Below, piece by piece: positions 1-6,780 of a DNA stretch of 8,163 nucleotides. The notes under the pieces are model-generated. The model saw only the letters and a list, made by a program, of their open reading frames with translations, made no database searches and had not been told where the DNA came from. Numbering within the stretch: position 1 is the first letter of the stretch; each line of letters starts with the position of its first letter. The stretch is taken from contig JAEWHU010000154.1 in assembly GCA_023387635.1 (NCBI GenBank), forward strand, positions 1 to 8,163. The letters run 5' to 3'. This stretch comes from Bacillota bacterium. Its GTDB lineage: Bacteria > Bacillota > Clostridia > Lachnospirales > Lachnospiraceae. The translations under genes and the position numbers were made by a program.

Positions 1-49
1 TGTAAATGTCAACGCAAAAATGCATGAAAGTTCCAAAGTAAAAATGCAG
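1..49 (+). repeat. Left terminal inverted repeat of the IS
   Basis: It starts TGTAAATGTC and aligns with the reverse complement of 2130-2178 without gaps. Blocks TGTAAATGT, AAAAATG, AAAGTTCCAA and TAAAAATG are identical. Copies of a TTCCAAA/AAAATGC unit recur at about 8-27, 30-49 and, more degenerate, 55-72, which are likely IstA-binding sites. The istB stop codon lies only about 14 bp inside this repeat. Confidence 0.9.
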
Positions 50-62
50 TTTTATTCCAAAC

Positions 63-815
63 TTAATGCTGGGTATTTTCAAGCATATCATATACATCTT
101 TTGTTCTATATGATGGACCCACTATCTTTATGATATGTGAATGATGTAATAGTCTATCAAGAATTGCATTTGCTAGCGTAGCATCTGAAAATACATCTCC
201 CCATTTACTAAAGGGCTGGTTTGTTGTAATGATTGTAGATGAATGCTCATATCGCTTGGATATGAGTTGAAAAAATAGATTTGCTCCAGTTTTGTCAACT
301 GGTAAGTATCCTATTTCATCTATTATTAGCAGTTTGTGTTTACAAAAGTGCTTTAATCTTTGTTCGAGACGGTTTTCATCATGCGCTTTTCTTAATGTCT
401 GTATTAAATCATGACAGGTAATAAAATATACAAGATTTCTCTTCTTGGCTGCCTCAATGCCTATAGATATAGCAAGATGTGTCTTTCCTGTTCCTGGTGT
501 TCCATAAAAAAGAATGTTTTCCTTGTTTTCCATGAATCTTAATGAGCATAGATCTTTTATCTCATTTTTATTAACATCCGGTTGAAATGCGTAATCATAG
601 TCATCCGCTGTTTTTATATAAGGAAAATGCGACACACTAACCTGTACTTGGGCTGCTCGTTCATCACGTTTTAATATTTCATAGTCGGTAAGGTGGACCA
701 GTGCCTCCTGCACACTAGTCCCTTCCTTGATTACCTTATCTAGATATTCTTTGAGATAGGTTGACATATCTGTAAATCCTAGTGTATCAAGATTATTTAA
801 AAGTTTTGCATACAT
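63..815 (-). CDS. istB: IS21-family ATPase helper of transposition, IstB
   Basis: This is an AAA+ ATPase that works with the IstA transposase to choose the target and stimulate strand transfer. The 250-residue length is typical. It has an N-terminal helical region, then Walker A GTPGTGKT at residues 105-112, Walker B LLIIDEIGY at 162-170, a sensor-like TTNQ at 197-200 and an ILDRLLHH segment at 218-225 with a conserved arginine. The nucleotide-binding motifs are all present, so it appears functional. I place the start at the ATG at 815 (MYAKLLNN), because AGGAGG at 825-830 lies nine bases upstream. An in-frame ATG at 836 would add seven residues but has no ribosome binding site. From 815, the gene starts two bases after the istA stop, and its ribosome binding site lies inside the end of istA, so the two are probably translationally coupled. 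Confidence 0.95.
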   Translation of the reverse strand: MYAKLLNNLDTLGFTDMSTYLKEYLDKVIKEGTSVQEALVHLTDYEILKRDERAAQVQVSVSHFPYIKTADDYDYAFQPDVNKNEIKDLCSLRFMENKENILFYGTPGTGKTHLAISIGIEAAKKRNLVYFITCHDLIQTLRKAHDENRLEQRLKHFCKHKLLIIDEIGYLPVDKTGANLFFQLISKRYEHSSTIITTNQPFSKWGDVFSDATLANAILDRLLHHSHIIKIVGPSYRTKDVYDMLENTQH

Positions 816-817
816 TA

Positions 818-2053
818 TTATATTCCTCCTAAACATTTATCAAGATTTAATAAGTTATTTTCTACATAGGCAAGAATCTCTTCATTGGTACAGTGTTTCA
901 TAGCATCACTTTTTAAGATTTCACAAGCTGTTCCAGTTGTATAATTGTACATTTTTTCACTTAATTGATGACTTATGACACAGTTTCCGTTATAATATAT
1001 GGAGATGGTTCCATTGTCGGTTTCTTCAATGGTCATTTTTAAACCTATATATTTCGTAGGTACAGAGTATTTCTTTCCCTTATATTTAACCATGGATTCT
1101 CTGCTAACTTTGTATTCTTTTTGGTCGAAGATGTATGTAAGCAAGCAATCCATTGAAGGTAATGGAAGGAGATACTCTTTTTCTTTTTTAAATCTTTCTA
1201 CAGGAATCTCGTCGATTCCCTGAGATTTTTCATTATTGATGTCTTCTAGAAATTCATTTACTATGTTCTCTAAATCATCCCATGTTTCAAACTCCTCGTT
1301 ATAAGCTTTTAATCGATTCATTAGCTTGGCAAGAGATTCCGCTTTTCCTTTTGTTTGAGGTCGATATGGACGGCATGCAATTGGCTCAAACCCTGCATCT
1401 TTTGCAAAGTAATTCAAGGTATCATTAAATACTGTTCTTGTAAAAGTCGTTTTAGCATGGTCAACAACAGTTTTCATGTTGTCAAAGAGGAGTTCTTGTG
1501 GAATTCCTCCAAAGTAGCCAAAGGCTTCTATCATACACTGGAAAAGTGTTTTTTGGTTTCTGTCAGAAGTCAGTTTAATAAATTTATATCTCGAATAGCC
1601 AAGTACCATAAGGAAAATGTTTATTTTAAACACTTCACCATGTCGATTAACAAGTGTCATATCTTCTTTCCAATCTACCTGTCCTTGTAACCCAGGATTA
1701 GTTTCAAATCGGATTGTAGCCTTTTTAACTTCTGAATCTTTGTGTTTACTGACAAAATCAGCAACAAGTGAATATTTACCATCATATCCTTTCTTTTGAA
1801 TAAATTTGTAGGCTGCCATTGCTGAGCAACCGTATACATCAACTTTATTAGTTATAATCTCTTTGTATCCGTCCAGTTTGGAAGTGTATACTCTTTTTCT
1901 TTGTTTTTGCTCGATTTCACCGGATTGAATCTTCAAATATCTGTCGATTGTTCTCGGATCACAATTAAAACGTCTTCCTAGTTCAGCCTTATTCAATAGA
2001 TTTTTCTCCTCTCCTGTAAATCTTCTTAAATATTCTGCAATGTCTTTTCTCAT
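818..2053 (-). CDS. istA: IS21-family DDE transposase, IstA
   Basis: This is the transposase that binds the IS ends and carries out strand cleavage and joining. Its 411 residues fit the family. An N-terminal helix-turn-helix spans roughly residues 19-41 (KAELGRRFNCDPRTIDRYL). An integrase-type (rve) catalytic core follows, with the likely DDE triad D127 (QVDW), D191 (LLFDNMK) and E239 (TKGKAES). A C-terminal Mu-transposase-like beta domain lies around 310-360. No frameshift or internal stop is seen. The start ATG at 2053 has an AAGGG-type ribosome binding site about 12 bases upstream, spaced more widely than ideal. An inverted repeat overlaps the start codon and may restrict translation. Confidence 0.95.
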   Translation of the reverse strand: MRKDIAEYLRRFTGEEKNLLNKAELGRRFNCDPRTIDRYLKIQSGEIEQKQRKRVYTSKLDGYKEIITNKVDVYGCSAMAAYKFIQKKGYDGKYSLVADFVSKHKDSEVKKATIRFETNPGLQGQVDWKEDMTLVNRHGEVFKINIFLMVLGYSRYKFIKLTSDRNQKTLFQCMIEAFGYFGGIPQELLFDNMKTVVDHAKTTFTRTVFNDTLNYFAKDAGFEPIACRPYRPQTKGKAESLAKLMNRLKAYNEEFETWDDLENIVNEFLEDINNEKSQGIDEIPVERFKKEKEYLLPLPSMDCLLTYIFDQKEYKVSRESMVKYKGKKYSVPTKYIGLKMTIEETDNGTISIYYNGNCVISHQLSEKMYNYTTGTACEILKSDAMKHCTNEEILAYVENNLLNLDKCLGGI

Positions 2054-2094
2054 ACTGAAGTTTCATCCCTTCTGTAAATTTACTACTTCAGTAT
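2052..2094 (-). promoter_or_regulatory. 10-bp inverted repeat over the istA start codon
   Basis: ATACTGAAGT at 2052-2061 and ACTTCAGTAT at 2085-2094 are perfect inverted copies separated by 23 bases. In a minus-strand transcript they would form a 10-bp stem whose 3' arm includes the first bases of the istA AUG and whose loop holds the AAGGG ribosome binding site. The 5' arm overlaps the putative -10 box, so it would be missing from istA's own transcript but present in read-through RNA from outside the element. Confidence 0.6.
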
Positions 2095-2118
2095 AATAAA
2101 AAAATGCTACAATGAAAA
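2090..2118 (-). promoter_or_regulatory. Putative istA promoter
   Basis: On the minus strand TTTTCA (2118-2113) is followed after 17 bases by TATACT (2095-2090). The -10 box is good and the -35 weak. It would start transcription near 2083, about 30 bases before the istA ATG, from just inside the right end of the IS. This is assigned by motif only. Confidence 0.45.
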
Positions 2119-2129
2119 TGCATGAATTC

Positions 2130-2178
2130 CTACATTTTTATGTTGGAACTTTACTACATTTTTATTGTAACATTTACA
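2130..2178 (-). repeat. Right terminal inverted repeat of the IS
   Basis: Read on the minus strand it begins TGTAAATGTTACAATAAAAA and matches the left end at about 38 of 49 positions. Two clear copies of TACATTTTTAT are visible on the plus strand, with a third degenerate copy near 2105-2130. This end lies upstream of istA and also carries its probable promoter region. Confidence 0.9.
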
Positions 2179-2253
2179 GGTAACCTTTTTTATTATGAAG
2201 AATTATGTATTATATGTGAAATTGTACTAATATTACAATGACCATTTTTGCCA
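2179..2253. other. Spacer between regulator gene and IS
   Basis: This AT-rich spacer holds only a weak inverted repeat (ATTGTA at 2221-2226 with TACAAT at 2234-2239) and no strong GC stem with a T-run. I find no convincing terminator for the AraC-type gene, so its transcript may run into the IS. Confidence 0.5.
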
Positions 2254-3105
2254 TCATGTTTTATGCAATTGTCTATATTCCACAGGTGTAACATGCAATG
2301 CCTTTTTAAATACTTTGCTAAAGTAATTGCCACAAGAAAACCCACATTCCTTTGCAATATAGTCAATCTTCATATCAGTATTAAGAAGCAGATACATTGC
2401 ATGTTCGATTCTTAAATGAGATAGGTATTGAATTGGAGTTAGTCCTTGTTCTTTATAAAATTGTCTAGTTAAGTGTGAAAAAGAGACACCGATCTCCCTA
2501 CACATTTCTTCGATGTTTTGAGAAGATGAATAGTGGGTTTGCATCCAATCGATTGCGGCTAATACATAATGAGATCTTTTTTTATTTAAAGGAAATTCTA
2601 TACTACGCAAAAGTGATATCATAAAACTATAAAGCCACTCACTGCCTTTATAACGTTCTAATTGTTTTTGGTTTCTCACTAATTCAAATAACTCAAAAAA
2701 TAAACGGATAGGAGGACTATCAATCTCTAAGGAATAGATACTATCACCAGCTTCACGCAATCTATTAAAAAAAGGTTCAACCGCCGGGCCAGAGAAATGA
2801 ATATATAAATATGTCCATGAATGTTCCAAATTTTCTATAGAAGGTAAGTAATAACTGCTATCATCGGGAAATGTAATAAAAAAAGCTTTACCTTTTGTTA
2901 ATTTACGACTTATTCCCTGACTTTCAAATATTCCATATCCGTCTAACGTATATTGAAATAAATACCCTTCGTAATTGCGATATTTATTATTAAAGTTATA
3001 GTTTTCTTTATATCTTCTTTCAACCCCTAAATCAAGGATACAAAGAGATTGTTCTGCTATCATATCATAATTTAAAAAGCCATAAGTACCAAGATTCCAG
3101 TTCAT
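2254..3105 (-). CDS. AraC/XylS-family transcriptional regulator
   Basis: This is a probable sugar-responsive transcription factor of about 283 residues. The N-terminal part (about 1-170) is a cupin-like ligand-binding domain with the usual GKAFFITFPDD and WTYLYIHFSGP stretches. The C-terminal ~100 residues hold the double helix-turn-helix AraC DNA-binding domain: IEEMCREIGVSFSHLTRQFY is the first unit, and IDYIAKECGFSCGNYFSKVF followed by the hallmark VTPVEYR is the second. It is divergent from the alpha-galactosidase gene across about 135 bp, the arrangement of MsmR/RafR-like regulators with their target glycosidases, so I infer that it controls that gene. AGGAGGG at 3116-3122 precedes both a TTG at 3108 (7 bases) and the ATG at 3105 (10 bases). 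I chose ATG, and the difference is one residue. The inducer is unknown. Confidence 0.9.
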   Translation of the reverse strand: MNWNLGTYGFLNYDMIAEQSLCILDLGVERRYKENYNFNNKYRNYEGYLFQYTLDGYGIFESQGISRKLTKGKAFFITFPDDSSYYLPSIENLEHSWTYLYIHFSGPAVEPFFNRLREAGDSIYSLEIDSPPIRLFFELFELVRNQKQLERYKGSEWLYSFMISLLRSIEFPLNKKRSHYVLAAIDWMQTHYSSSQNIEEMCREIGVSFSHLTRQFYKEQGLTPIQYLSHLRIEHAMYLLLNTDMKIDYIAKECGFSCGNYFSKVFKKALHVTPVEYRQLHKT

Positions 3106-3139
3106 CAAAATATTACCCTCCTATATCAGTTAATTATTC

Positions 3140-3172
3140 TTGTATTTGAATAAGTATGTACCTATAATACAA
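3140..3172. promoter_or_regulatory. Face-to-face divergent promoters with a shared inverted repeat
   Basis: Plus strand: TTGTAT (3140-3145), 17-base spacer, TATAAT (3163-3168), driving the glycosidase. Minus strand: TTGTAT (3172-3167), 17-base spacer, TCAAAT (3149-3144), a weaker candidate for the regulator. The outer ends form a perfect 7-bp inverted repeat, TTGTATT (3140-3146) and AATACAA (3166-3172). The two polymerase sites would overlap almost completely, implying mutually exclusive firing. The plus-strand promoter is the better supported. Confidence 0.6.
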
Positions 3173-3198
3173 TATAAAGAGGGATAAAAAAAGGACAT

Positions 3199-3218
3199 TT
3201 GATTTAAATTCGAATCAA
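3199..3218. promoter_or_regulatory. Inverted repeat in the glycosidase leader
   Basis: TTGATT (3199-3204) and AATCAA (3213-3218) are inverted around eight bases containing AAATT. The repeat lies downstream of the predicted transcription start and about 10 bases before the ribosome binding site. It is a candidate operator for the adjacent AraC-type protein or a repressor. The high A/T content makes chance occurrence possible. Confidence 0.35.
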
Positions 3219-3240
3219 TTAATTACTTAAGGAGGGTATC

Positions 3241-4527
3241 ATGAATAAAAATAAGTTTGTAAAAACGCCACCTATGGGATGGAATAGTTATGATTATTAT
3301 GACACTACTGTATGCGAAGATGCAGTAAAAGCAAATGCTGATTATATGGCAGCGAATATGAAAGAATTTGGATGGGAGTACATAGTAGTTGATATTGAGT
3401 GGTATTCCTATGATGCAGGAACACAAAGAAATAAACATCAATATATACCATTTTGGAAAGTTGAAATGGATGAATACTCTAGGTTACTACCTTGCCCAGA
3501 GCGTTTTCCTTCTTCTGCAGGCGGACAAGGATTTAAGCCATTAGCAGATTATGTACATAGCCTTGGTCTAAAGTTTGGTATTCATATAATGAGAGGTATT
3601 CCAAGAGAAGCGGCACACAATCATACAAACTTATTAGGTACAGATAAAAAAGCTAACGAAATTGCTAATCCATATTCTATCTGTTACTGGAATCCTGATA
3701 TGTATGGAGTTAACACAGATATGGAAGAAGCGCAAGGATATTATAATTCAATATTTGAATTATATGCTCAGTGGGGTGTAGATTTTATAAAATGTGATGA
3801 TATATGTAGATACGATCAGCCATCAGCAAGAAGAGAGATTGAGATGCTTCATCATGCCATCGAATATTGCGGACGTCCTATGGTTCTTAGCTTATCACCA
3901 GGACCTGCATTGATAGACAAAGCTTGGCATTATGAAAAATACGCTAATATGTGGCGCATTACGGATGACTTTTGGGATAATTGGTCTTTATTAAAAAATA
4001 TGTTTGAACGTTGTGAATTATGGCAAAACCATGTATCTGAGGGTTGTTACCCAGATTGTGATATGTTACCTGTTGGTTATTTAGGTAAAGGTTTTGGACA
4101 TGAGCGTTATACGAATTTTACAAAGGAAGAGCAAATTACAATGATGACCTTATGGTGTATCTTCCGTTCTCCTTTAATGATTGGTGCAGAGTTAACAAAA
4201 TTAGATGATTGGACTTTAAGTCTTTTAACAAATACTAAAGTTTTACATCTTTTATCAAATTCAAATGGTGCAATACAGATTATGAGAGATAATGAGCAGG
4301 CAATCTGGATGTCTAAAGACACTCAAGATAATTCAATCTATCTTGCAGTTTTTAATCTTAGCGATACAGTAAGAAGTATTTCAGTTAGTGCTAAAGAACT
4401 TGATCTAGAATCATTTAAAGATAAAGTATTTGAAGAACTATGGAGTAATGAAATAGAGCGTAATATTGACAATACACTGGAAACTGATGTTTTAATACAT
4501 GGTGCAAAGTTATATAAAATAAGTTAA
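3241..4527 (+). CDS. GH27 alpha-galactosidase-like glycoside hydrolase
   Basis: This is a retaining glycosidase of family GH27 (clan GH-D), predicted to release terminal alpha-galactose or a related sugar. It has 428 residues. The (beta/alpha)8 barrel opens with the hallmark TPPMGWNSY (residues 9-17). The nucleophile is probably D186 in DFIKCDD. The acid/base is probably D243 in WRITDDFWDNW, by alignment to human alpha-galactosidase A D170 and D231 (R plus four residues in both). YPDCDMLPVG (270-279) replaces the classical WNDPDML, and a C-terminal beta-sandwich follows from about 340. The PDxDMLP and TTVxEDxVKANADYMA features point to a bacterial subgroup distinct from the well-studied eukaryotic enzymes, so the exact substrate is uncertain. 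There is no signal peptide, so it acts in the cytoplasm on imported sugars. AGGAGG at 3230-3235 lies five bases before the ATG. It is transcribed alone, divergent from an AraC-type regulator, and followed by a terminator. No transporter is in the window. Confidence 0.9.
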   Translation: MNKNKFVKTPPMGWNSYDYYDTTVCEDAVKANADYMAANMKEFGWEYIVVDIEWYSYDAGTQRNKHQYIPFWKVEMDEYSRLLPCPERFPSSAGGQGFKPLADYVHSLGLKFGIHIMRGIPREAAHNHTNLLGTDKKANEIANPYSICYWNPDMYGVNTDMEEAQGYYNSIFELYAQWGVDFIKCDDICRYDQPSARREIEMLHHAIEYCGRPMVLSLSPGPALIDKAWHYEKYANMWRITDDFWDNWSLLKNMFERCELWQNHVSEGCYPDCDMLPVGYLGKGFGHERYTNFTKEEQITMMTLWCIFRSPLMIGAELTKLDDWTLSLLTNTKVLHLLSNSNGAIQIMRDNEQAIWMSKDTQDNSIYLAVFNLSDTVRSISVSAKELDLESFKDKVFEELWSNEIERNIDNTLETDVLIHGAKLYKIS

Positions 4528-4645
4528 AAGTTTATATAAAAGATAATAATGCAGTGTACAACAACATTTAGCATTTGAGTTAGTTGATAAATGTCTGGTA
4601 TATTTGTCTTAATTGTGGATAGAATGCGGTAAAATTTTAATGTTG

Positions 4646-4684
4646 AAAAAAGTATCATACAATTAACTGTATGATACTTTTTTT
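4646..4684. terminator. Bidirectional intrinsic terminator
   Basis: A 16-bp perfect stem pairs 4646-4661 with 4668-4683 around the loop ATTAAC. The core is GTATCATACA / TGTATGATAC, flanked by A6 on the left and T7 on the right, so it can terminate transcription from both sides. It sits between the convergent glycosidase and MATE genes. The 118 bases between the glycosidase stop and the stem show nothing else recognisable. Confidence 0.88.
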
Positions 4685-4742
4685 ATAAATGCTCTTGAAA
4701 TTTTTTTATATTATTAATGAACATAGATATAAATAGAATACT

Positions 4743-6086
4743 TTAGACTTCATTCGACAAACTTTTGTTACTGAATATTATACTATTTTTCATCTTGACT
4801 ATAAGTGGTATTACCATTAACGCCCATACAATTGGCTCAGATATTATAATACCCATATAATTCAGTAAAGGCGCCAGATAGATAACAGTAAGAAACTTAC
4901 CAATTAGTTCAATGGTACTTGAGATAATTGGAGTGATATGCTCACCAATACCCTGTAGTGAATTTCTAAGGATAGTAATTACTGAAGCCACAAAATAAAA
5001 TAGTGTATCCACACGTAGATATAATGTGCCTGTTTGAATTACCTCATCTATATTGGTGGAGGTGATCGCTTTTATAAGGAACGGTGCTATGGTATAAGAG
5101 ATGACTATAACTATAACACACCAGCTCCATGATATATATAAGGATTTTTTTATACCAGTTCGAATTCTATCATATTTACCAGCACCATAATTTTGGCTGC
5201 AATAAGAAGCCATGGTCATGCCTAGTATACTAAAAGGCATCATAAAGATGCTAGTTAATTTTCTTGCTGCATAGTGAGCAACAATTATGTTAGTTGAAAA
5301 TGTATTAATAGAACTTTGTAAAAGTAAGGTTCCAAGAGATACTAGTGAACTCATAAGCCCCATGGAAAGTCCACTTGAACATAGTTTCTTTACAAGTCTA
5401 GCATCAAAGGAGAAACTGTTTTTAGTAAGATGTAATATAGGATAATATTTATAAATATAAACGAAACATAATAATGCGGAAACCAATTGGGAAATTACTG
5501 TGGCTATAGAAGCACCGGCAACGCCCATATGAGCTATTCCTACTAATATAACGTCAAGAACAACATTTAATATTGCGGATATCACTAGGAAAATGAGAGG
5601 AGCTTTGGTGTCACCCATAGCCCTTAGTGAACTTGCGAATACATTATATAGCATGGAAGCCATCATACCTAGTAGGATTACTCTAATATAATTAGTTCCA
5701 TTATCTATGTGTTCTGGTGCTATGTTTATAAGACTTAGTATTTGTGGTAATAACATCACACTAAAAGCAGTAAGAATCAATGTTGTTAAAGTACCAAATA
5801 ATAAGGAAGCACCAAAAGACTTGTTTAATCCATCCTCATTCTTTGCTCCAAAAAATTGTGCTGTAATTATAGCAAATCCATTCGTTAGTCCAATTAAAAA
5901 TCCAACAATTAGATCATTAATAGGGGTTACAGAGCCTACAGCCGCTAGGGCATTATCACCCAATATTCTTCCAATAATCCATGTATCCGTAATTCCATAA
6001 AATATTTGTATAATCTGTCCTAAGAAAATAGGTAGGGCAAACTGTAAAATTACTTTGCTAATATTACCCTTAGTCAAGTCTTTCAT
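4743..6086 (-). CDS. MATE-family multidrug/cation antiporter
   Basis: This is an inner-membrane efflux protein of the MATE family, which couples Na+ or H+ entry to export of drugs or other organic compounds. The 447 residues contain about 12 hydrophobic helices in two MatE halves. Diagnostic features include the N-terminal LTKGNISKVILQFALPIF, the TDTWIIGRILG segment with D34 in the first helix, AAVGS at 48-52, AQFFGA at 76-81, SLRAMGDTKAP at 153-163 and GVAGASIATVISQ at 188-200. The second half holds NYGAGKYDRIR and LRNSLQGIGEHITP. The ATG at 6086 has an AGGAAG ribosome binding site a few bases upstream. It is a single gene, convergent with the glycosidase and sharing its terminator. Its substrate cannot be told from sequence. 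Palindromes upstream suggest local regulation, but no regulator gene is adjacent. Confidence 0.94.
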   Translation of the reverse strand: MKDLTKGNISKVILQFALPIFLGQIIQIFYGITDTWIIGRILGDNALAAVGSVTPINDLIVGFLIGLTNGFAIITAQFFGAKNEDGLNKSFGASLLFGTLTTLILTAFSVMLLPQILSLINIAPEHIDNGTNYIRVILLGMMASMLYNVFASSLRAMGDTKAPLIFLVISAILNVVLDVILVGIAHMGVAGASIATVISQLVSALLCFVYIYKYYPILHLTKNSFSFDARLVKKLCSSGLSMGLMSSLVSLGTLLLQSSINTFSTNIIVAHYAARKLTSIFMMPFSILGMTMASYCSQNYGAGKYDRIRTGIKKSLYISWSWCVIVIVISYTIAPFLIKAITSTNIDEVIQTGTLYLRVDTLFYFVASVITILRNSLQGIGEHITPIISSTIELIGKFLTVIYLAPLLNYMGIIISEPIVWALMVIPLIVKMKNSIIFSNKSLSNEV

Positions 6087-6120
6087 ATGTACTTCCTTTT
6101 ATTTATTATTTTTTATTATG

Positions 6121-6158
6121 AAATCAATATTAACTATATGCATGTTTTTTATTGATTT
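6121..6158. promoter_or_regulatory. 9-bp inverted repeat upstream of the MATE gene
   Basis: AAATCAATA (6121-6129) and TATTGATTT (6150-6158) are perfect inverted copies around 20 bases. The spacer, read toward the MATE gene, contains TATAGT, a possible -10 box with no good -35. The layout resembles an operator straddling a promoter, though chance is plausible in such AT-rich DNA. Confidence 0.35.
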
Positions 6159-6198
6159 TAGAGATACCCCTTATTTTCGTAGGTATAACATTCATTAT

Positions 6199-6219
6199 TT
6201 TACATTGTTTCATTGTAAA
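6199..6219. promoter_or_regulatory. 21-bp interrupted palindrome (possible operator)
   Basis: TTTACA (6199-6204) and TGTAAA (6214-6219) are inverted around nine bases, with additional TG/CA symmetry inside. It lies between the MATE gene and the ABC remnant, and its size fits a dimeric repressor site, for example of the MarR or BlaI type. It could belong to the MATE promoter or to the lost promoter of the ABC gene. Confidence 0.4.
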
Positions 6220-6270
6220 TTTCTATAACAATATTTTTAGTTGTTATTATTTTTAATTTTAAGTTATTAG

Positions 6271-6780
6271 TTAATATTTGAGACAACACATAATTTATTA
6301 AGGATATACTCGAGACAATTTACACAGATAGGAAAATACTCTGGTTTATCCAATGTAAATGTTCAGATACAAACAGTTATTGTTTATGCATATTTAGTGG
6401 TTAAGGTATTAGCTGATAAAATTACATTAGGAAGCTTTACTATGTATGCAAGAGCTGCAAGAAGCTTTAGCGATTCTTTATTAGGTTTTATTAATTCATT
6501 TATTGAAATTAATCAATTGTGCATGTATTTGGAATTATTCGTAAAATTTGATGAAATCAAATCAAAAAATGATGGAGGAATATATACGAAAGAAGATTTA
6601 AAAGACTACACTATTGAATTTCGTGATGTTTCTTTTTCCTATCCAGGGAAAAAAGAACCTACTCTAAAGAATGTTTCCATTACCATAAAACCTGGAGAAA
6701 AATTATCCATTGTTGGACTTAATGGTGCAGGAAAAACTACATTTATTAAAAAGGATAGGATATTGAATAAAGTGATATAA
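6271..6780 (+). pseudogene. Truncated ABC exporter remnant
   Basis: The open frame from 6271 to the stop at 6778-6780 encodes the middle of an ABC exporter with fused membrane and ATPase domains. The end of the transmembrane domain is recognisable (GKYSGLSNV, TVIVYAYLVVKVLADKIT, TMYARAARSFSDSLLGFI). It is followed by the start of the nucleotide-binding domain: YTIEFRDVSFSYPG, LKNVSITIKPGEKLSIVG and Walker A GLNGAGKTT. The frame then turns into KKDRILNKVI and stops. The Q-loop, ABC signature and Walker B are all missing, as are the first transmembrane helices. Upstream, a stop at 6268-6270 precedes the frame and there is no ribosome binding site. A GTG at 6397 opens a shorter frame but starts within a membrane helix. 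Such a fragment cannot hydrolyse ATP. I infer deletions at both ends of an ancestral gene. Confidence 0.88.

Larger units (their letters stand above)
1..2178 (-). mobile_element. Complete IS21-family insertion sequence
   Basis: Two genes in istA-istB order on the minus strand are bounded by related inverted ends. Both ends begin TGTAAATGT, and their outer 49 bases match at about 38 positions. Each end carries further internal copies of an AAAAATG-type motif, as expected of the multiple IstA-binding repeats in IS21 elements. The total of 2178 bp fits the family's usual 2-2.5 kb. Both genes are open over their full length with catalytic motifs intact, so the element looks potentially active. 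The left tip coincides with base 1, so the left flank and any target duplication cannot be seen. On the right it abuts GGTAACC, 75 bp past the stop of the AraC-type gene, and interrupts no recognisable gene on that side. Confidence 0.93.

Noticed and set aside
63..836. istB starting at ATG 836
   Set aside because: It has no ribosome binding site, whereas ATG 815 has AGGAGG nine bases upstream.
999..1799. Three plus-strand open frames opposite istA
   Set aside because: They are antisense shadows of the intact transposase, with no ribosome binding sites and no recognisable domains.
3223..3441. 72-residue minus-strand frame over the glycosidase start
   Set aside because: It is antisense to the GH27 hallmark region, and its cysteine- and isoleucine-rich composition is typical of a shadow frame.
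5707..6000. 97-residue plus-strand frame inside the MATE gene
   Set aside because: It is the reverse complement of conserved MATE helices, with no ribosome binding site.
6397..6780. A functional short ABC protein starting at GTG 6397
   Set aside because: It starts inside a membrane helix without a ribosome binding site, and the ATPase lacks Walker B and the signature motif.
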